Shown here: piece after piece, positions 8,285 to 17,674 of the stretch
Position numbering within the stretch: the stretch's first letter is position 1
Layout: every line of letters begins with the position of its first letter
NCBI RefSeq assembly: GCF_016772475.1
Contig: NZ_CP068595.1
Coordinates: 310,001-374,000 of the forward strand
DNA: 64,000 bases
Source of the DNA: Paenibacillus sonchi
GTDB taxonomy: Bacteria; Bacillota; Bacilli; Paenibacillales; Paenibacillaceae
Reading direction: 5' to 3'
Translations under genes and position numbers: made by a program
Notes under the pieces: model-generated
Databases searched by the model: none
What the model was told of the DNA's origin: nothing
The model's input: only the letters and a program-made list of their open reading frames with translations

Positions 8285-10696
8285 TTATCCCACCCGGGAT
8301 ACATCCAGGCGGCGGGACAACATCCACTCCTGCAGCTCACTGCGGCTGCTCTCCATGAAATACTGCTCCATTTCGGCAGTTTTGCCAAGCCTCACAAAAT
8401 GCTGCGAAGCTGTAAGGCTTTTAGCGGAGGGCTGCGTAACAAACATAATCGTCCCCCGGCTGCGGTCTATGAACTCAAGCTCCTCGAACACGTCGAGCAT
8501 TTTGGCCAGCATCCGCATCCCCATGGAAGACTGCCGGGTAAGCCGCCGCAGCAGCTCATGCTCAGGAACCGGAGCCGTCGCTAGAGCGGCTATTGATTTA
8601 TAAAGTACTTTGAAATGGTCTCGTGTCGGCATCTGCAGCCGGTCGCGGCCATCCCGGATCGAATGCAGCAGGGCAATGTTGTCCGCCTGCGGGAACGCAG
8701 CTAGCAGCGCATCAAGCTGCTCCGGCGTTTCGGGCATATCAAGCAGACAGAGCAAAGATACCTGTGCATCCTCTGAATCCGCCGGATGATGCCGAACCGG
8801 GGAGATTCCAGCGTCTTCATCATATACCCAAAGGGACATTCCTTGGAGAGCGCCCATAGGGGATAAACGGCTGTTCTGGAAGACCGCCGCTGTTCTGAGC
8901 GGCTTAGCACCGCTATAAGGCTTGAGCAGCTCATGAAGCTGTGCGGCCTGCTTCACCGCATCCGCTGCACCGCGCAGATCAAAGAGCTGTGGCTTCGGCA
9001 CGGCCAAATCCTGCAGCATCAGCTGCGGTTTCCGCGAGCCGTTCCATTCATTCACCGACAGTTCTGCCAGAATATCAATCAGCGTTCCGCCTGGAAGCAG
9101 TTCGGCAAGCCCTCCTTTGCCGAAGGCAACCACTTCAATCGTATGGCCGCCTTGTTGAAGGACAAGCTTCAAATGCTTGCCGTCCTGCCCCATCTTGCGG
9201 GTTTCTTTGACAGCTGCGCCGCGGACAATGAATTTCGGTACCGGATTAGCCATACCGAATGGAGCCAGCTTATCCAGTTCGAGCGCAGCCTGCAGCGACA
9301 AATCGGCAATAGCCGCCTCTTCGTCAGCATCCGTCACTGGGAGAAAATGCTCCGGTGTCAGTACCTTAGCGGCATAGTCATTTAATGCCGCTGCAAATTC
9401 TTTCAGCCTATCCTGATGGAGACTCATACCCGCAGCAGCCGGGTGACCGCCGAAATGATCCATTAAATCTGCGCATGAGGATAAAGCCTCATAGATATCC
9501 AGGCCCGGAATGGAACGGGCCGACCCTTTGCACATGCCTGTCTCCGGGTGAATATCCAGAATAATCACCGGCCGGTAATAACGCTCCAGCAGCTTGGAGG
9601 CAACGATGCCCACTACCCCGACATTCCAGCCCTGTTGGGCAAGCACGATGATATCGGGCAGCTTATCCTGCTGAATCTGCAGCTCCAGCATGGCGGCAGC
9701 TTCCGTTACAATTCTTTCGACGACCAGCTGGCGTTCTTTGTTCAGCAAATCCAGCTCTCCGGCAAGCTCTTCAGCCTCATCTCGATTCTCCGTAGTCAGC
9801 AGAGTAACTGCCCGCCCGGCATGATCCAGACGGCCGCTGGCGTTGATGCGCGGTGCCATGCCAAAAGCAATATTCACCGCACTCACGGTCTCCATCGGGA
9901 TTCCGCTCACCCCAAGCAGAGCCCGGATACCAGGGAAGGGGGAGTTCCGCATGCTTGAGAGGCCTTTCCGCACAATACTCCGGTTCTCGTCCAGAAGCGG
10001 CATCAAGTCAGCAACCGTGCCAATGGCAGCGATTTCGTGCCACTCCACCGGAACCTTATCCCCAAGCAGCGCCTGAGCAAGCTTGTATGCCACTCCGACT
10101 CCGGCCAATCCCTTGAACGGGTAAGGACAGTCCGGCAGCTTAGGATTGATTAAGGCATACGCTTCAGGCAGAAGCTCCGGCGGTTCATGGTGATCTGTCA
10201 CGATCACATCCATTCCCAGCTCATTTGCATAAGCAATCTGATGGTACGCACTGATTCCGGTATCTACAGTGATGATAAGTGATACGCCTTGCTGCTTCGC
10301 CCAGTCCAGAGCATGATTATGCAGCCCGTAGCCTTCATTTGCGCGGTGTGGAATATAAATATCAAAAGAAGCGCCCAGGTAGCGCAGCAAATAGATCATC
10401 AGCGCAGTACTGGACACTCCGTCCGCATCATAATCGCCATATACCAGAATATGTTCATCATCCTGCAGCGCCTTTCTGATTCGGGGAACCGCTTCCGCCA
10501 TCCCTTTAAGCAGGAAGGGGTCATGCCCTTCGCCGTCCCCGCCCTCCATGAACAGAAGCGCTTTGTCAGGCGTGTTCATGCCTCTCTTGACAAGCAGCGA
10601 CGACAAGAGCGGAGAAACCGAAAGGCTCTGGGCCAAATTCCGGACTACTTCAGGATCGGCTTCCGGAGATTGCCATCTTGATTTTGAATGGAGCAA
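8285..10696 (-). CDS. recJ: Single-stranded-DNA-specific exonuclease RecJ
   Basis: A 5'-3' ssDNA exonuclease for recombination and repair, 803 aa. It has the DHH phosphoesterase core: YGDYDADGVSSTALMIYLL (about residues 104-122), VTDHHEPPE and DHFGGHPAAAGMSL (the DHHA1 motif), then OB-fold and a longer C-terminal region typical of Firmicute RecJ. The start is TTG at 10696 with AAAGGTGA six bases upstream. It follows the CDF gene by only 29 bases and precedes apt, matching Bacillus order. Confidence 0.95.
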   Translation of the reverse strand: MLHSKSRWQSPEADPEVVRNLAQSLSVSPLLSSLLVKRGMNTPDKALLFMEGGDGEGHDPFLLKGMAEAVPRIRKALQDDEHILVYGDYDADGVSSTALMIYLLRYLGASFDIYIPHRANEGYGLHNHALDWAKQQGVSLIITVDTGISAYHQIAYANELGMDVIVTDHHEPPELLPEAYALINPKLPDCPYPFKGLAGVGVAYKLAQALLGDKVPVEWHEIAAIGTVADLMPLLDENRSIVRKGLSSMRNSPFPGIRALLGVSGIPMETVSAVNIAFGMAPRINASGRLDHAGRAVTLLTTENRDEAEELAGELDLLNKERQLVVERIVTEAAAMLELQIQQDKLPDIIVLAQQGWNVGVVGIVASKLLERYYRPVIILDIHPETGMCKGSARSIPGLDIYEALSSCADLMDHFGGHPAAAGMSLHQDRLKEFAAALNDYAAKVLTPEHFLPVTDADEEAAIADLSLQAALELDKLAPFGMANPVPKFIVRGAAVKETRKMGQDGKHLKLVLQQGGHTIEVVAFGKGGLAELLPGGTLIDILAELSVNEWNGSRKPQLMLQDLAVPKPQLFDLRGAADAVKQAAQLHELLKPYSGAKPLRTAAVFQNSRLSPMGALQGMSLWVYDEDAGISPVRHHPADSEDAQVSLLCLLDMPETPEQLDALLAAFPQADNIALLHSIRDGRDRLQMPTRDHFKVLYKSIAALATAPVPEHELLRRLTRQSSMGMRMLAKMLDVFEELEFIDRSRGTIMFVTQPSAKSLTASQHFVRLGKTAEMEQYFMESSRSELQEWMLSRRLDVSRVG

Positions 10697-10725
10697 TTGA
10701 TTTCACCTTTTTCTCCCTTAGCGGG

Positions 10726-11688
10726 CTACTGAAGCAGCGTAGGGATTTCATTATCTACAAGCTCATGGTTGCTTTTGTAAGGATAACCCGGATCATACGG
10801 CACAACATCCATATGAACCTCACCCACATGGACAAAACGGTGCTGCAGGAGCTTTCTGGCACATTCCGAAATGTCCTGGGCCTCCATAACTGTGATGCGC
10901 GGATTCACACTGATTTTGACCTGCAGATTTACATAACGCCCTTGCTCCAGAGCCTGCAAATATTCCACACGGATTACACCATGTACGCGCTGTACCGTTT
11001 CAATGAAACCTGCAGCCTCCTCGGAAGGAAGCTCCTGAAGCTTCTTGCCATACACAGAAGTTGCTATAAGCGAATAGCCTTTGCGGATAATAAGACATCC
11101 GGTCAACAGAGCTGCAATGGGGTCCATGTACAGCAGCGGATGCAAGTTGAACGCCCCTCCGGCCATGGCCAGTGATATCCCGATAAATACAGTAATAGAA
11201 GTATATAGACTGAAGCGGTGGTTATCTGCATATGCGGCATGACTGCCATCGCCCAATTTTTTGAAATAACGGTACTGGTACTGAAAAACTGCCTCTTTCA
11301 CAACAATAGAGATGAGAACGGTGATAAGTGCTGCCTGCCCGGGTGCGGACAGATGTCCTCTGGTCAGATCCCGAATCGCCGAGAAGGCAATTTGCAATCC
11401 GCCCATCAAGATCAGCACGGAAAAAAGTATGGCAATAATCGGTCCTTTATTATTCTGGGGATTGCGTGGTGCTATCCTGTTCTTCTTCTCTGGTTCCCTA
11501 CGCCACGGAAACGGAAGAATCTCTGCCAGCTTGGCAGCTGCATCCGATCCCGAATATAACGCATCGCCCATTAATGCCTTACTGCCTGAAAGATAACCCA
11601 TGGTTCCTTTGGCTGCAGCCAGCGCAAGATCACTGGCAACCCCCGTCCAGACCATTTTATCACTTTGCGGTGATTGTTTGTCATTCAT
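10726..11688 (-). CDS. Cation diffusion facilitator (CDF) metal efflux transporter
   Basis: Membrane antiporter expected to export divalent metals (Zn, Mn, Co or Fe; specificity not readable). About 320 aa. The N-terminal half has six hydrophobic segments with the family metal site (GDALYSGSDAAAK near residue 40, HAAYADNHRFSLYTS near 150) and a C-terminal cytosolic ferredoxin-like domain (VQRVHGVIRVEYLQAL, VHVGEVHMDV). The open frame extends 60 codons upstream across the secF terminator. The real start is ATG 11688 (MNDKQSPQS) with AAGGAGGG eight bases before it. Confidence 0.9.
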   Translation of the reverse strand: MNDKQSPQSDKMVWTGVASDLALAAAKGTMGYLSGSKALMGDALYSGSDAAAKLAEILPFPWRREPEKKNRIAPRNPQNNKGPIIAILFSVLILMGGLQIAFSAIRDLTRGHLSAPGQAALITVLISIVVKEAVFQYQYRYFKKLGDGSHAAYADNHRFSLYTSITVFIGISLAMAGGAFNLHPLLYMDPIAALLTGCLIIRKGYSLIATSVYGKKLQELPSEEAAGFIETVQRVHGVIRVEYLQALEQGRYVNLQVKISVNPRITVMEAQDISECARKLLQHRFVHVGEVHMDVVPYDPGYPYKSNHELVDNEIPTLLQ

Positions 11689-11771
11689 TACGAGGCCCTC
11701 CTTACCACTGGCAAGTATCTCATGTTGACCGCTCCGCCCTGACATCCCACTCCAAAGATTTCGAAAAGCCG

Positions 11772-11806
11772 CGTCGTCTTTGACGCGGCTTTTCGGGTGT
11801 GACGGC
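11772..11806 (-). terminator. Terminator of secDF
   Basis: Stem AAGCCGCGTC / GACGCGGCTT begins immediately after the secF stop and ends in TTTT on the minus strand. It separates secDF from the CDF-recJ genes. Confidence 0.8.
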
Positions 11807-11807
11807 T

Positions 11808-12719
11808 TTAGGCTTTCGCCGGATTGCTCTTCACGGGCTGCTTCTGGCGTTTCTTCAGCAGCAGCCAAAGCGGACTTGCGATAAAGATCGATGAGTAGGC
11901 TCCGAAGAGCAAACCGATAACCATAGCAAGCGAGAACATTTTGATCGATTCTCCACCCATAACAAGCAGGAAGAACGCGGCAATAAATACCGTAAAGGCT
12001 GTGTACAGAGAGCGCATAAGCGTCTGGGCCACACTTTTATTAACCAGCACCTTAAGATCCTCATAGGTCTTCTGCTTGCCGAAACGCAGATTCTCGCGGA
12101 TCCGGTCAAAGATAACAATCGTATCGTTGATCGAATAACCGATGATCGTCAGCACCGCGACAATGAAGGTCAGGTCAACCTCCAGGCGGAAGATCGAGAA
12201 GATGGCTACGACGATAAAAGCATCATGCACAAGGGCCACAATCGCAGCCAAGGCAAACCGCCATTCAAAACGGATACTTACATAAATGATAATCCCGAGA
12301 CAAGAGATTAGAACCGAATAGATGGCATTGCGCGCCAGCTCTTTGGCCATTTCCGTATCGACGGTGTTGATCTCGAAGGAAGCTTTGTCATCCAGCTTGG
12401 TTACCGCAGCTTTCAAAGCCTCGTCCTGATTACTGTCAAGCACTTCATCATAACGGATGTTCACCCGGTTCTCACCTAAGGTAATGTCCGGCTCATGGGA
12501 GATGCCCAGATCCTTCAGAGCCGGCTTAAGCTGCTCCAGCGTGATGTTCTTCGACAGCGCCACGTCCACATTAGAGCCTGCTTTGAAATCAACGCTGTAA
12601 TTCAGACCCATGGTTGCCAGAAAGATCAGGCCGGCTACCGTAATGGCAATGGAGAAAATATAGAAAAATCTGCTCAGATGTACAAAATCAAGCTCTTTCT
12701 TAAAGCGCACGGATGTCAC
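11808..12719 (-). CDS. secF: Protein translocase subunit SecF
   Basis: Membrane partner of SecD that uses the proton gradient to assist SecYEG protein export. About 300 aa with six membrane segments and the periplasmic P4-type domain. Family motifs are GLNYSVDFKAGSNVDV near the N-terminus and GYSINDTIVIFDRIREN in the fourth membrane segment. The frame opens with GTG 12719, which would overlap secD by 20 bases. AAAGGAG lies only about 3 bases from it but about 10 from the next GTG (12707, MRFKKELDF), which may be the true start. In B. subtilis secD and secF are fused; here they are separate. Confidence 0.95.
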   Translation of the reverse strand: MTSVRFKKELDFVHLSRFFYIFSIAITVAGLIFLATMGLNYSVDFKAGSNVDVALSKNITLEQLKPALKDLGISHEPDITLGENRVNIRYDEVLDSNQDEALKAAVTKLDDKASFEINTVDTEMAKELARNAIYSVLISCLGIIIYVSIRFEWRFALAAIVALVHDAFIVVAIFSIFRLEVDLTFIVAVLTIIGYSINDTIVIFDRIRENLRFGKQKTYEDLKVLVNKSVAQTLMRSLYTAFTVFIAAFFLLVMGGESIKMFSLAMVIGLLFGAYSSIFIASPLWLLLKKRQKQPVKSNPAKA

Positions 12720-13953
12720 TCTCCTTTACCCCAAATTGCTTCGGCTTTTTCAGAGCGCCGGCTTTGACCAGCACGGTAAGCAGCCAATGGGCAAAATAAA
12801 GGTTCGTCACGATACTAAGCACAATTTCCACGATCAGGATCAGGGCAAAGCCCTTAACCGCACCCGTACCAAAAGCGAACATTACGGCCGCAACGATAAT
12901 AGTGGTTACGTTCGCGTCCATAACTGTGCGGAAAGAGGTTTTGTTCCCTGCCTTGACAGAAGACAAAATACTCTTGCCGTTGCGCATTTCTTCCCTTATC
13001 CGTTCATTGGTAATGATATTGGCATCGACCGCCATCCCTATACCGAGAATAAATGCGGCGATACCGGGGAGAGTCAAGGTAAAGTCGGCAACGACGAATA
13101 CCGCAATCAGCAGCCAGGTATGAAGGATCAGCGCGAAGCTGGCCAGAAGACCCGGCAACCGGTACATGCCGATCATGAATATCAGAATGATTACAGAGCC
13201 TACAAGGCCGGCTTTGATGGTCTGGTCAAGAGACTGTTTACCGAGGGTTGCGCCAACGCTTTGGGAATATTTCTCCGTCAGCTTCAGCGGCAAAGCACCA
13301 AGGTTAATGGTATCGGCCAGTTCGCGTGCTCCATCTATAGTATAATTACCGGAGATTGAAGCAGTGCCGTCTGTCAATACCGCTCTAACGACTGGTGGAT
13401 TACCCAACAGCTGATCATCGAGATAGATAGCCATTTCTTTACCAAGCAAACGCTTGGTAATTTCCGCAAATTTGTCTTTATCTTTGATCTTGATGCTGAT
13501 CTCAGGCTGATTCAAATTGTTGCGTTGAACCTCCGCCGCTCCCTCAACAAAGTCACTTCCTACAAGCTCAATCTTGCTGAAGGTGCCTTGCGGATCCCCC
13601 GGAGCAGCGCTGCGGAAGGTCAAAACTGCGGGTTCTTTCATCTTCTTGCGGACTTCGGCCTCATCGGTAACGCCCGCGATCTTCAGACGGATGCGGTCCG
13701 TTCCCTCTGTAGTAACCTCAGGCTCGCTTGTTCCGAGTGCGTTCGCCCGTTTTTCCAGGCTCTCTGCAGTCTTCTGCAGCGAAGCACGGGATAATTCTGC
13801 TCCCGCCTCCATAGGCTCGGCGTGATACAGAATCTCGAAGCCGCCCTTCAGGTCAAGCCCCAGACGGACCTTGTCCAGCAGCCCGGGAGTTGTAAATACC
13901 ATAACCCCGGTTAATACGAGCACGGTAATAATAAAGCTCAACATTCTCTTCAT
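12700..13953 (-). CDS. secD: Protein translocase subunit SecD
   Basis: Forms the SecDF accessory complex in the membrane. 417 aa. It has an N-terminal membrane segment, GLDLKGGFEILYHAEP (the SecD D-hairpin motif), the P1 domain, and a C-terminal five-helix bundle with GIGMAVDANIITNERIREE. The frame is open for 43 codons upstream, but MKRMLSFIITVLVLTG at 13953 is the natural signal-like start; GAAAGGGGAA lies upstream. It overlaps secF and is transcribed first. Confidence 0.95.
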   Translation of the reverse strand: MKRMLSFIITVLVLTGVMVFTTPGLLDKVRLGLDLKGGFEILYHAEPMEAGAELSRASLQKTAESLEKRANALGTSEPEVTTEGTDRIRLKIAGVTDEAEVRKKMKEPAVLTFRSAAPGDPQGTFSKIELVGSDFVEGAAEVQRNNLNQPEISIKIKDKDKFAEITKRLLGKEMAIYLDDQLLGNPPVVRAVLTDGTASISGNYTIDGARELADTINLGALPLKLTEKYSQSVGATLGKQSLDQTIKAGLVGSVIILIFMIGMYRLPGLLASFALILHTWLLIAVFVVADFTLTLPGIAAFILGIGMAVDANIITNERIREEMRNGKSILSSVKAGNKTSFRTVMDANVTTIIVAAVMFAFGTGAVKGFALILIVEIVLSIVTNLYFAHWLLTVLVKAGALKKPKQFGVKESDIRAL

Positions 13954-14169
13954 GCTCTTGCTAGTTCCCCTTTCATTACTCAATATTCCTATTATAGCTA
14001 CGTGCGAAATCACCGTCAATTCAAGCAGAAATGACGTTACGGTTCTCACACAAAGAAACGGCCGGCTCTGCTCAAGCGGCAAGCCATCCGTTTATCATAG
14101 GAAATGCTGAATGCTCTTCTCTTACTTTAACGCTTCCTGAACCTGTTTGCAAAAGTAAATCGTTCCTTT

Positions 14170-14424
14170 TTATACGTTCAAACCGCGATAAGCGGCAATA
14201 GTCAAATAGTTCATATAACTATTAGCCTTGAGTGAATAGATATCATTCACCAGCTTATGCAGGGCGGGTCTGCCTTCCTTGTCATAATTGCGGCTGACAC
14301 AGTCCCAGATATCCTTGCCCGTTACATATTCATAGCCGAGGAGCCGAAATTCCTCCGCTTTGCTGCGGCACATGGCTTCGATTTCATCACTAAGCTGTTC
14401 ATAACTCCACTCTTCCGATTCCAC
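14170..14424 (-). CDS. comN: Post-transcriptional regulator ComN family
   Basis: 84-aa protein. In B. subtilis the equivalent gene (yrzD/comN) lies between spoVB and secDF, exactly the position here, and acts post-transcriptionally on the comE competence mRNA. No membrane segment. Conserved-looking core SKAEEFRLLGYEYVTGKD with a C-terminal TIAAYRGLNV. The start is GTG at 14424 with TTTGGAGGTG seven bases upstream. The family call rests on sequence resemblance plus position. Confidence 0.8.
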   Translation of the reverse strand: MESEEWSYEQLSDEIEAMCRSKAEEFRLLGYEYVTGKDIWDCVSRNYDKEGRPALHKLVNDIYSLKANSYMNYLTIAAYRGLNV

Positions 14425-14601
14425 GTGTTGACACCTCCAAAGATACCTCGCTTATGCATGTTCACAAATAGGTATTCGACCAGACTTCCCTTGTTTCCTT
14501 CTTCCGGCTGAAAAGTTGTCACGGATAAAGCTTGTCATGGAAAAGCCTATCATCCGCATATCAATGTAAGAGAGACTACTTGTGGGAAGAAGGAGTGCCC
14601 T

Positions 14602-16197
14602 TTGAGGAAACAGAGCTTTATTCAAGGAACCTTGATACTGCTGGCCGCAGGCATCATTAACCGGATGCTCGGCTTTATTCCGCGAATTATTCTGCCGCGT
14701 GTGATCGGCGCCGAGGGGGTAGGTCTGTATCAGCTCGGATATCCGTTTTTCATTGTGCTGATTACGATCATCACCGGCGGAATTCCGCTGGCCATTGCCA
14801 AAATGGTCGCTGAGGCCGAAGGAGAAGGACGCCCTGAGGAATCCCGGCGGATTCTGCACAGCGGACTGGCCCTTAGTCTTGGACTTGGTGTTTTTTTCAC
14901 GCTGCTCGCATTGTTCAGCGCTTCCTGGGTCTCCAATGTGATTCTGACAGACAGCCGTGTCTATTACACCTTTGTCAGCATGACACCGATGATCGCTATA
15001 GTTGCCGTTTCTGCGATCTACAGGGGGTATTTTCAGGGCAGACAGAACATGGTTCCTTCGGCGCTGTCCTCGGTCCTGGAATCGGTCATCCGGATTGTTT
15101 TTATGCTGTGGTTCTCCTGGCTGCTGCTTCCCAGAGGGGTTGCTTATGCGGCGGCAGGAGCGATGCTGGGTGTAACGGTTGGAGAGATTGTCGGCATGCT
15201 GGCGCTCTTGTGGCAATATTATTATATCGTAAAAAGGGACAAGAAAGCAGACTTATCTCCTACAGCAAATACACCGGCCCCTGTTGAAAACCCGGAAAAA
15301 ACAGCCGCTCCTGCCAAAAATCATTCCATCTTCAAGCGGCTGATCCGAATTTCCGTGCCCGTCACTGCCGGACGGCTGGTGGGTTCGTTCTCTTATCTGC
15401 TGGAATCCATTATCACCGCCCGCAGTCTTGCCCTCGCCGGAATTGCCACGGCAGCCGCTACAGCGCAGTACGGGTCACTGCAGGGGATGGTGATTCCTTT
15501 GCTGCTGCTGCCGGGGGTGCTCAGCTCTTCGCTTGCGGTATCGCTTGTGCCTTCCTTGTCGGAAGCTTCGGCGCGCCGTGATCTGCCCACGATTCACAAA
15601 AGAATGCACCAGGCGCTGCGCCTGGCCATGGTGACCGGCGCCCCGTTTGCTGCGGTTATGTACATTTTTGCCGTACCGCTCTGTACGCTGATGTACGGCA
15701 ATGCCGACACGGCTCCGATGCTGCGGATGATGGCCCCTTTTGCATTGTTTTTATATGTCCAAGCACCTTTGCAGGCTGCCTTGCAGGCTATGGAGCGCCC
15801 AGGCAGGGCACTGGTTAACACGCTGATTGGAGCGGTCGTCAAAATCGCGCTTATCCTTCTTCTTGCCTCACAGCCCGAGTATGGCATCTACGGGGCAATC
15901 ATCGCTATTATCGTCAACAGTATTCTGGTGACTATGCTTCATGGGTACAGCCTGGTCCGGCTGATATCATTGTCAATCAGGCTGGCCGATCTGCTCAAGA
16001 CACTTGCTGCGATGATTATCATGGCTGCCGGAATGTCTTATATCTATACCTCTGTGCCAATCGCCCCTGCGCAGTGGGCCCAATTCCTGTTCGCCGCCGG
16101 CAGCGGGATGGCGCTCTATTTCGGAATCTGCCTCTTATCGGGCCTAATCTCCATCCGGGATCTGGACCGGGTGCCTTTTATCAAAAAATGGCGCTGA
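14602..16197 (+). CDS. spoVB: Stage V sporulation protein B, MOP-superfamily flippase
   Basis: Polytopic membrane protein of the MATE/MOP exporter superfamily, required in Bacillus for spore cortex peptidoglycan and a likely lipid II or polysaccharide flippase. 531 aa with about 14 hydrophobic segments. The N-terminal GTLILLAAGIINRMLGFIPR and AEGVGLYQLGYPFFI are typical. A soluble insert at about residues 215-245 is rich in Pro, Ala and Lys. TTG at 14602 is preceded by AAGGAG seven bases away. The gene runs opposite to comN-secDF and converges with the DUF421 gene 5 bases beyond its stop. Confidence 0.93.
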   Translation: MRKQSFIQGTLILLAAGIINRMLGFIPRIILPRVIGAEGVGLYQLGYPFFIVLITIITGGIPLAIAKMVAEAEGEGRPEESRRILHSGLALSLGLGVFFTLLALFSASWVSNVILTDSRVYYTFVSMTPMIAIVAVSAIYRGYFQGRQNMVPSALSSVLESVIRIVFMLWFSWLLLPRGVAYAAAGAMLGVTVGEIVGMLALLWQYYYIVKRDKKADLSPTANTPAPVENPEKTAAPAKNHSIFKRLIRISVPVTAGRLVGSFSYLLESIITARSLALAGIATAAATAQYGSLQGMVIPLLLLPGVLSSSLAVSLVPSLSEASARRDLPTIHKRMHQALRLAMVTGAPFAAVMYIFAVPLCTLMYGNADTAPMLRMMAPFALFLYVQAPLQAALQAMERPGRALVNTLIGAVVKIALILLLASQPEYGIYGAIIAIIVNSILVTMLHGYSLVRLISLSIRLADLLKTLAAMIIMAAGMSYIYTSVPIAPAQWAQFLFAAGSGMALYFGICLLSGLISIRDLDRVPFIKKWR

Positions 16198-16201
16198 AGC
16201 T

Positions 16202-16969
16202 TCAACGCATATCCATACGGTCTACATAAATTTCTCCCTTATGGTTAATGGAGCAGAGAAACACATCCCTGAAGTCCGAGACGCCTTTTTGGCGAATCTG
16301 GGTTCTCAGCCAGAATCGCGTCTTGCCGATCATCTCCAGATTGTGGTCCTGAACCTTGCCGTCCATGATAAGCGGAATCGGCAGGCCTTCATATCTGATT
16401 TTATGGCTCGGAAGCTTAACGCTGCCTGCGCTATTCTCTTCGGAAGGCTTGGTCTTCTCTCTGACTTCGGCGGTTGAACTGCTGTTGCCGCTCTGATTGC
16501 TGGAGGATATTCCCTTGTTCTTTTCAATAACTGTTAGCTGTCCGCTGGTTTCTAAGATTGCAAACTCCACATCGGCGGGACTGTCGATATTTTGTCCGCG
16601 AAGCTGAAGCAGCAGATCATCAATATTATACCGCTGCTTGCGCATTTCCCCGCGATGCAGCTTGCCATTGGAGATCAGAATGCTGGGTTTGCCGTCGATC
16701 AGGAGCCGCAGCTTTCTGCTCTTCAGGCTGAACTGGGCCACCAGGACCTGAATCAGCACCAAGGTTGCCATTGGCACCAACCCATCATAAATCGGGCGTT
16801 CAATATCTTCTATCGAAAATATGGCAATCTCGGCAATCATGATGGAGATCGTCAAATCAAATACCGAGAGCTTGCCGATTTCCCGTTTGCCCATAATACG
16901 CATACACAGGAAAATGAAGATATACATCAGCACAGTCATCAAGATACGGCCAGAAATATGCTGGAACAT
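16202..16969 (-). CDS. DUF421 (YetF/YrbG-type) membrane protein
   Basis: 255 aa. Three N-terminal membrane segments (about residues 8-80) and the family block MRIMGKREIGKLSVFDLTI are followed by a cytosolic YetF domain (LIDGKPSILISNGKL; RYNIDDLLLQLRGQNI). In spore formers members are linked to spore envelope or stress; exact function unknown. A Ser/Thr/Glu-rich insert (about residues 155-195) splits the C-terminal part. The start is ATG 16969 with AAGGAGAG upstream rather than the TTG/ATG 17 codons earlier. It corresponds to B. subtilis yrbG in order. Confidence 0.88.
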   Translation of the reverse strand: MFQHISGRILMTVLMYIFIFLCMRIMGKREIGKLSVFDLTISIMIAEIAIFSIEDIERPIYDGLVPMATLVLIQVLVAQFSLKSRKLRLLIDGKPSILISNGKLHRGEMRKQRYNIDDLLLQLRGQNIDSPADVEFAILETSGQLTVIEKNKGISSSNQSGNSSSTAEVREKTKPSEENSAGSVKLPSHKIRYEGLPIPLIMDGKVQDHNLEMIGKTRFWLRTQIRQKGVSDFRDVFLCSINHKGEIYVDRMDMR

Positions 16970-17191
16970 ATTTTCTTCGCTCTCCTTCCATTGGTCACCC
17001 GCCGCCATCGTACCGGGCAAAATAATGTACCCCTATTCTGGCCCCTCAACCAAGGGAACATTCGGAAGCGGGCTTATTAATTAATGGTAAAAGGGCTTTA
17101 AGCCCTTTTCGTGTACTATTGGGGCAAGCCCCCCCATACAATAGTTAGTAATCATACCTTGTGTACTAAAAACTTTTTAGGAGGTCGTACC

Positions 17192-17584
17192 ATGTATTTA
17201 ATCCGGCGTCTATTCTCGTGGAGAATATCTAGTCCAGTGTTATCAGGTTTATGCCGCGCTTTTATGTGGATGCTGCTGGGGGCGATGGTTCTCTCCCTTT
17301 TACTCTGGGGAAGCGGACTGGAAGAACAGGACCTTACTATGTACACTTATATCGTACACGGTATTGCTGCCGCCTTCGGCGGATTAACGGCAGGACGGAG
17401 AGCCCCCGGCAAAGGCTGGTATCATGGGGGAATTACGGGAGCGTTCTACGGTATTATTGTCCTGCTGATTGGCTTTCTGGCGCTGGATAGTGCTCCTGCC
17501 GGCATCGATTGCTTGTGGGTTCTGGCAGCTGCGGGCATCGCTGCATTCGGCGGAATATTCGGGGTTAATTTACATAAATCCTAA
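17192..17584 (+). CDS. TIGR04086 family membrane protein (YrzE-like)
   Basis: 130 aa with four hydrophobic segments and Gly-rich turns (GGLTAGRRAPGKGWYHGG). The position next to the DUF421 gene matches B. subtilis yrzE, which lies beside yajC. Function unknown. ATG 17192 has a strong TTTAGGAGGT. An upstream hairpin with a T run (about 17088-17110) could be the end of the divergent transcript or an attenuator. Here the expected neighbour yajC is about 8 kb away because PAP2 and the peptide cluster intervene. Confidence 0.85.
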   Translation: MYLIRRLFSWRISSPVLSGLCRAFMWMLLGAMVLSLLLWGSGLEEQDLTMYTYIVHGIAAAFGGLTAGRRAPGKGWYHGGITGAFYGIIVLLIGFLALDSAPAGIDCLWVLAAAGIAAFGGIFGVNLHKS

Positions 17585-17674
17585 AATTTCAATATAATCG
17601 AATCCTGCTCCTGAAAATATGGTAAACTGGATGCATCTGACTTTACATGCGGGATCAAGGAGGCTTCGATTGTT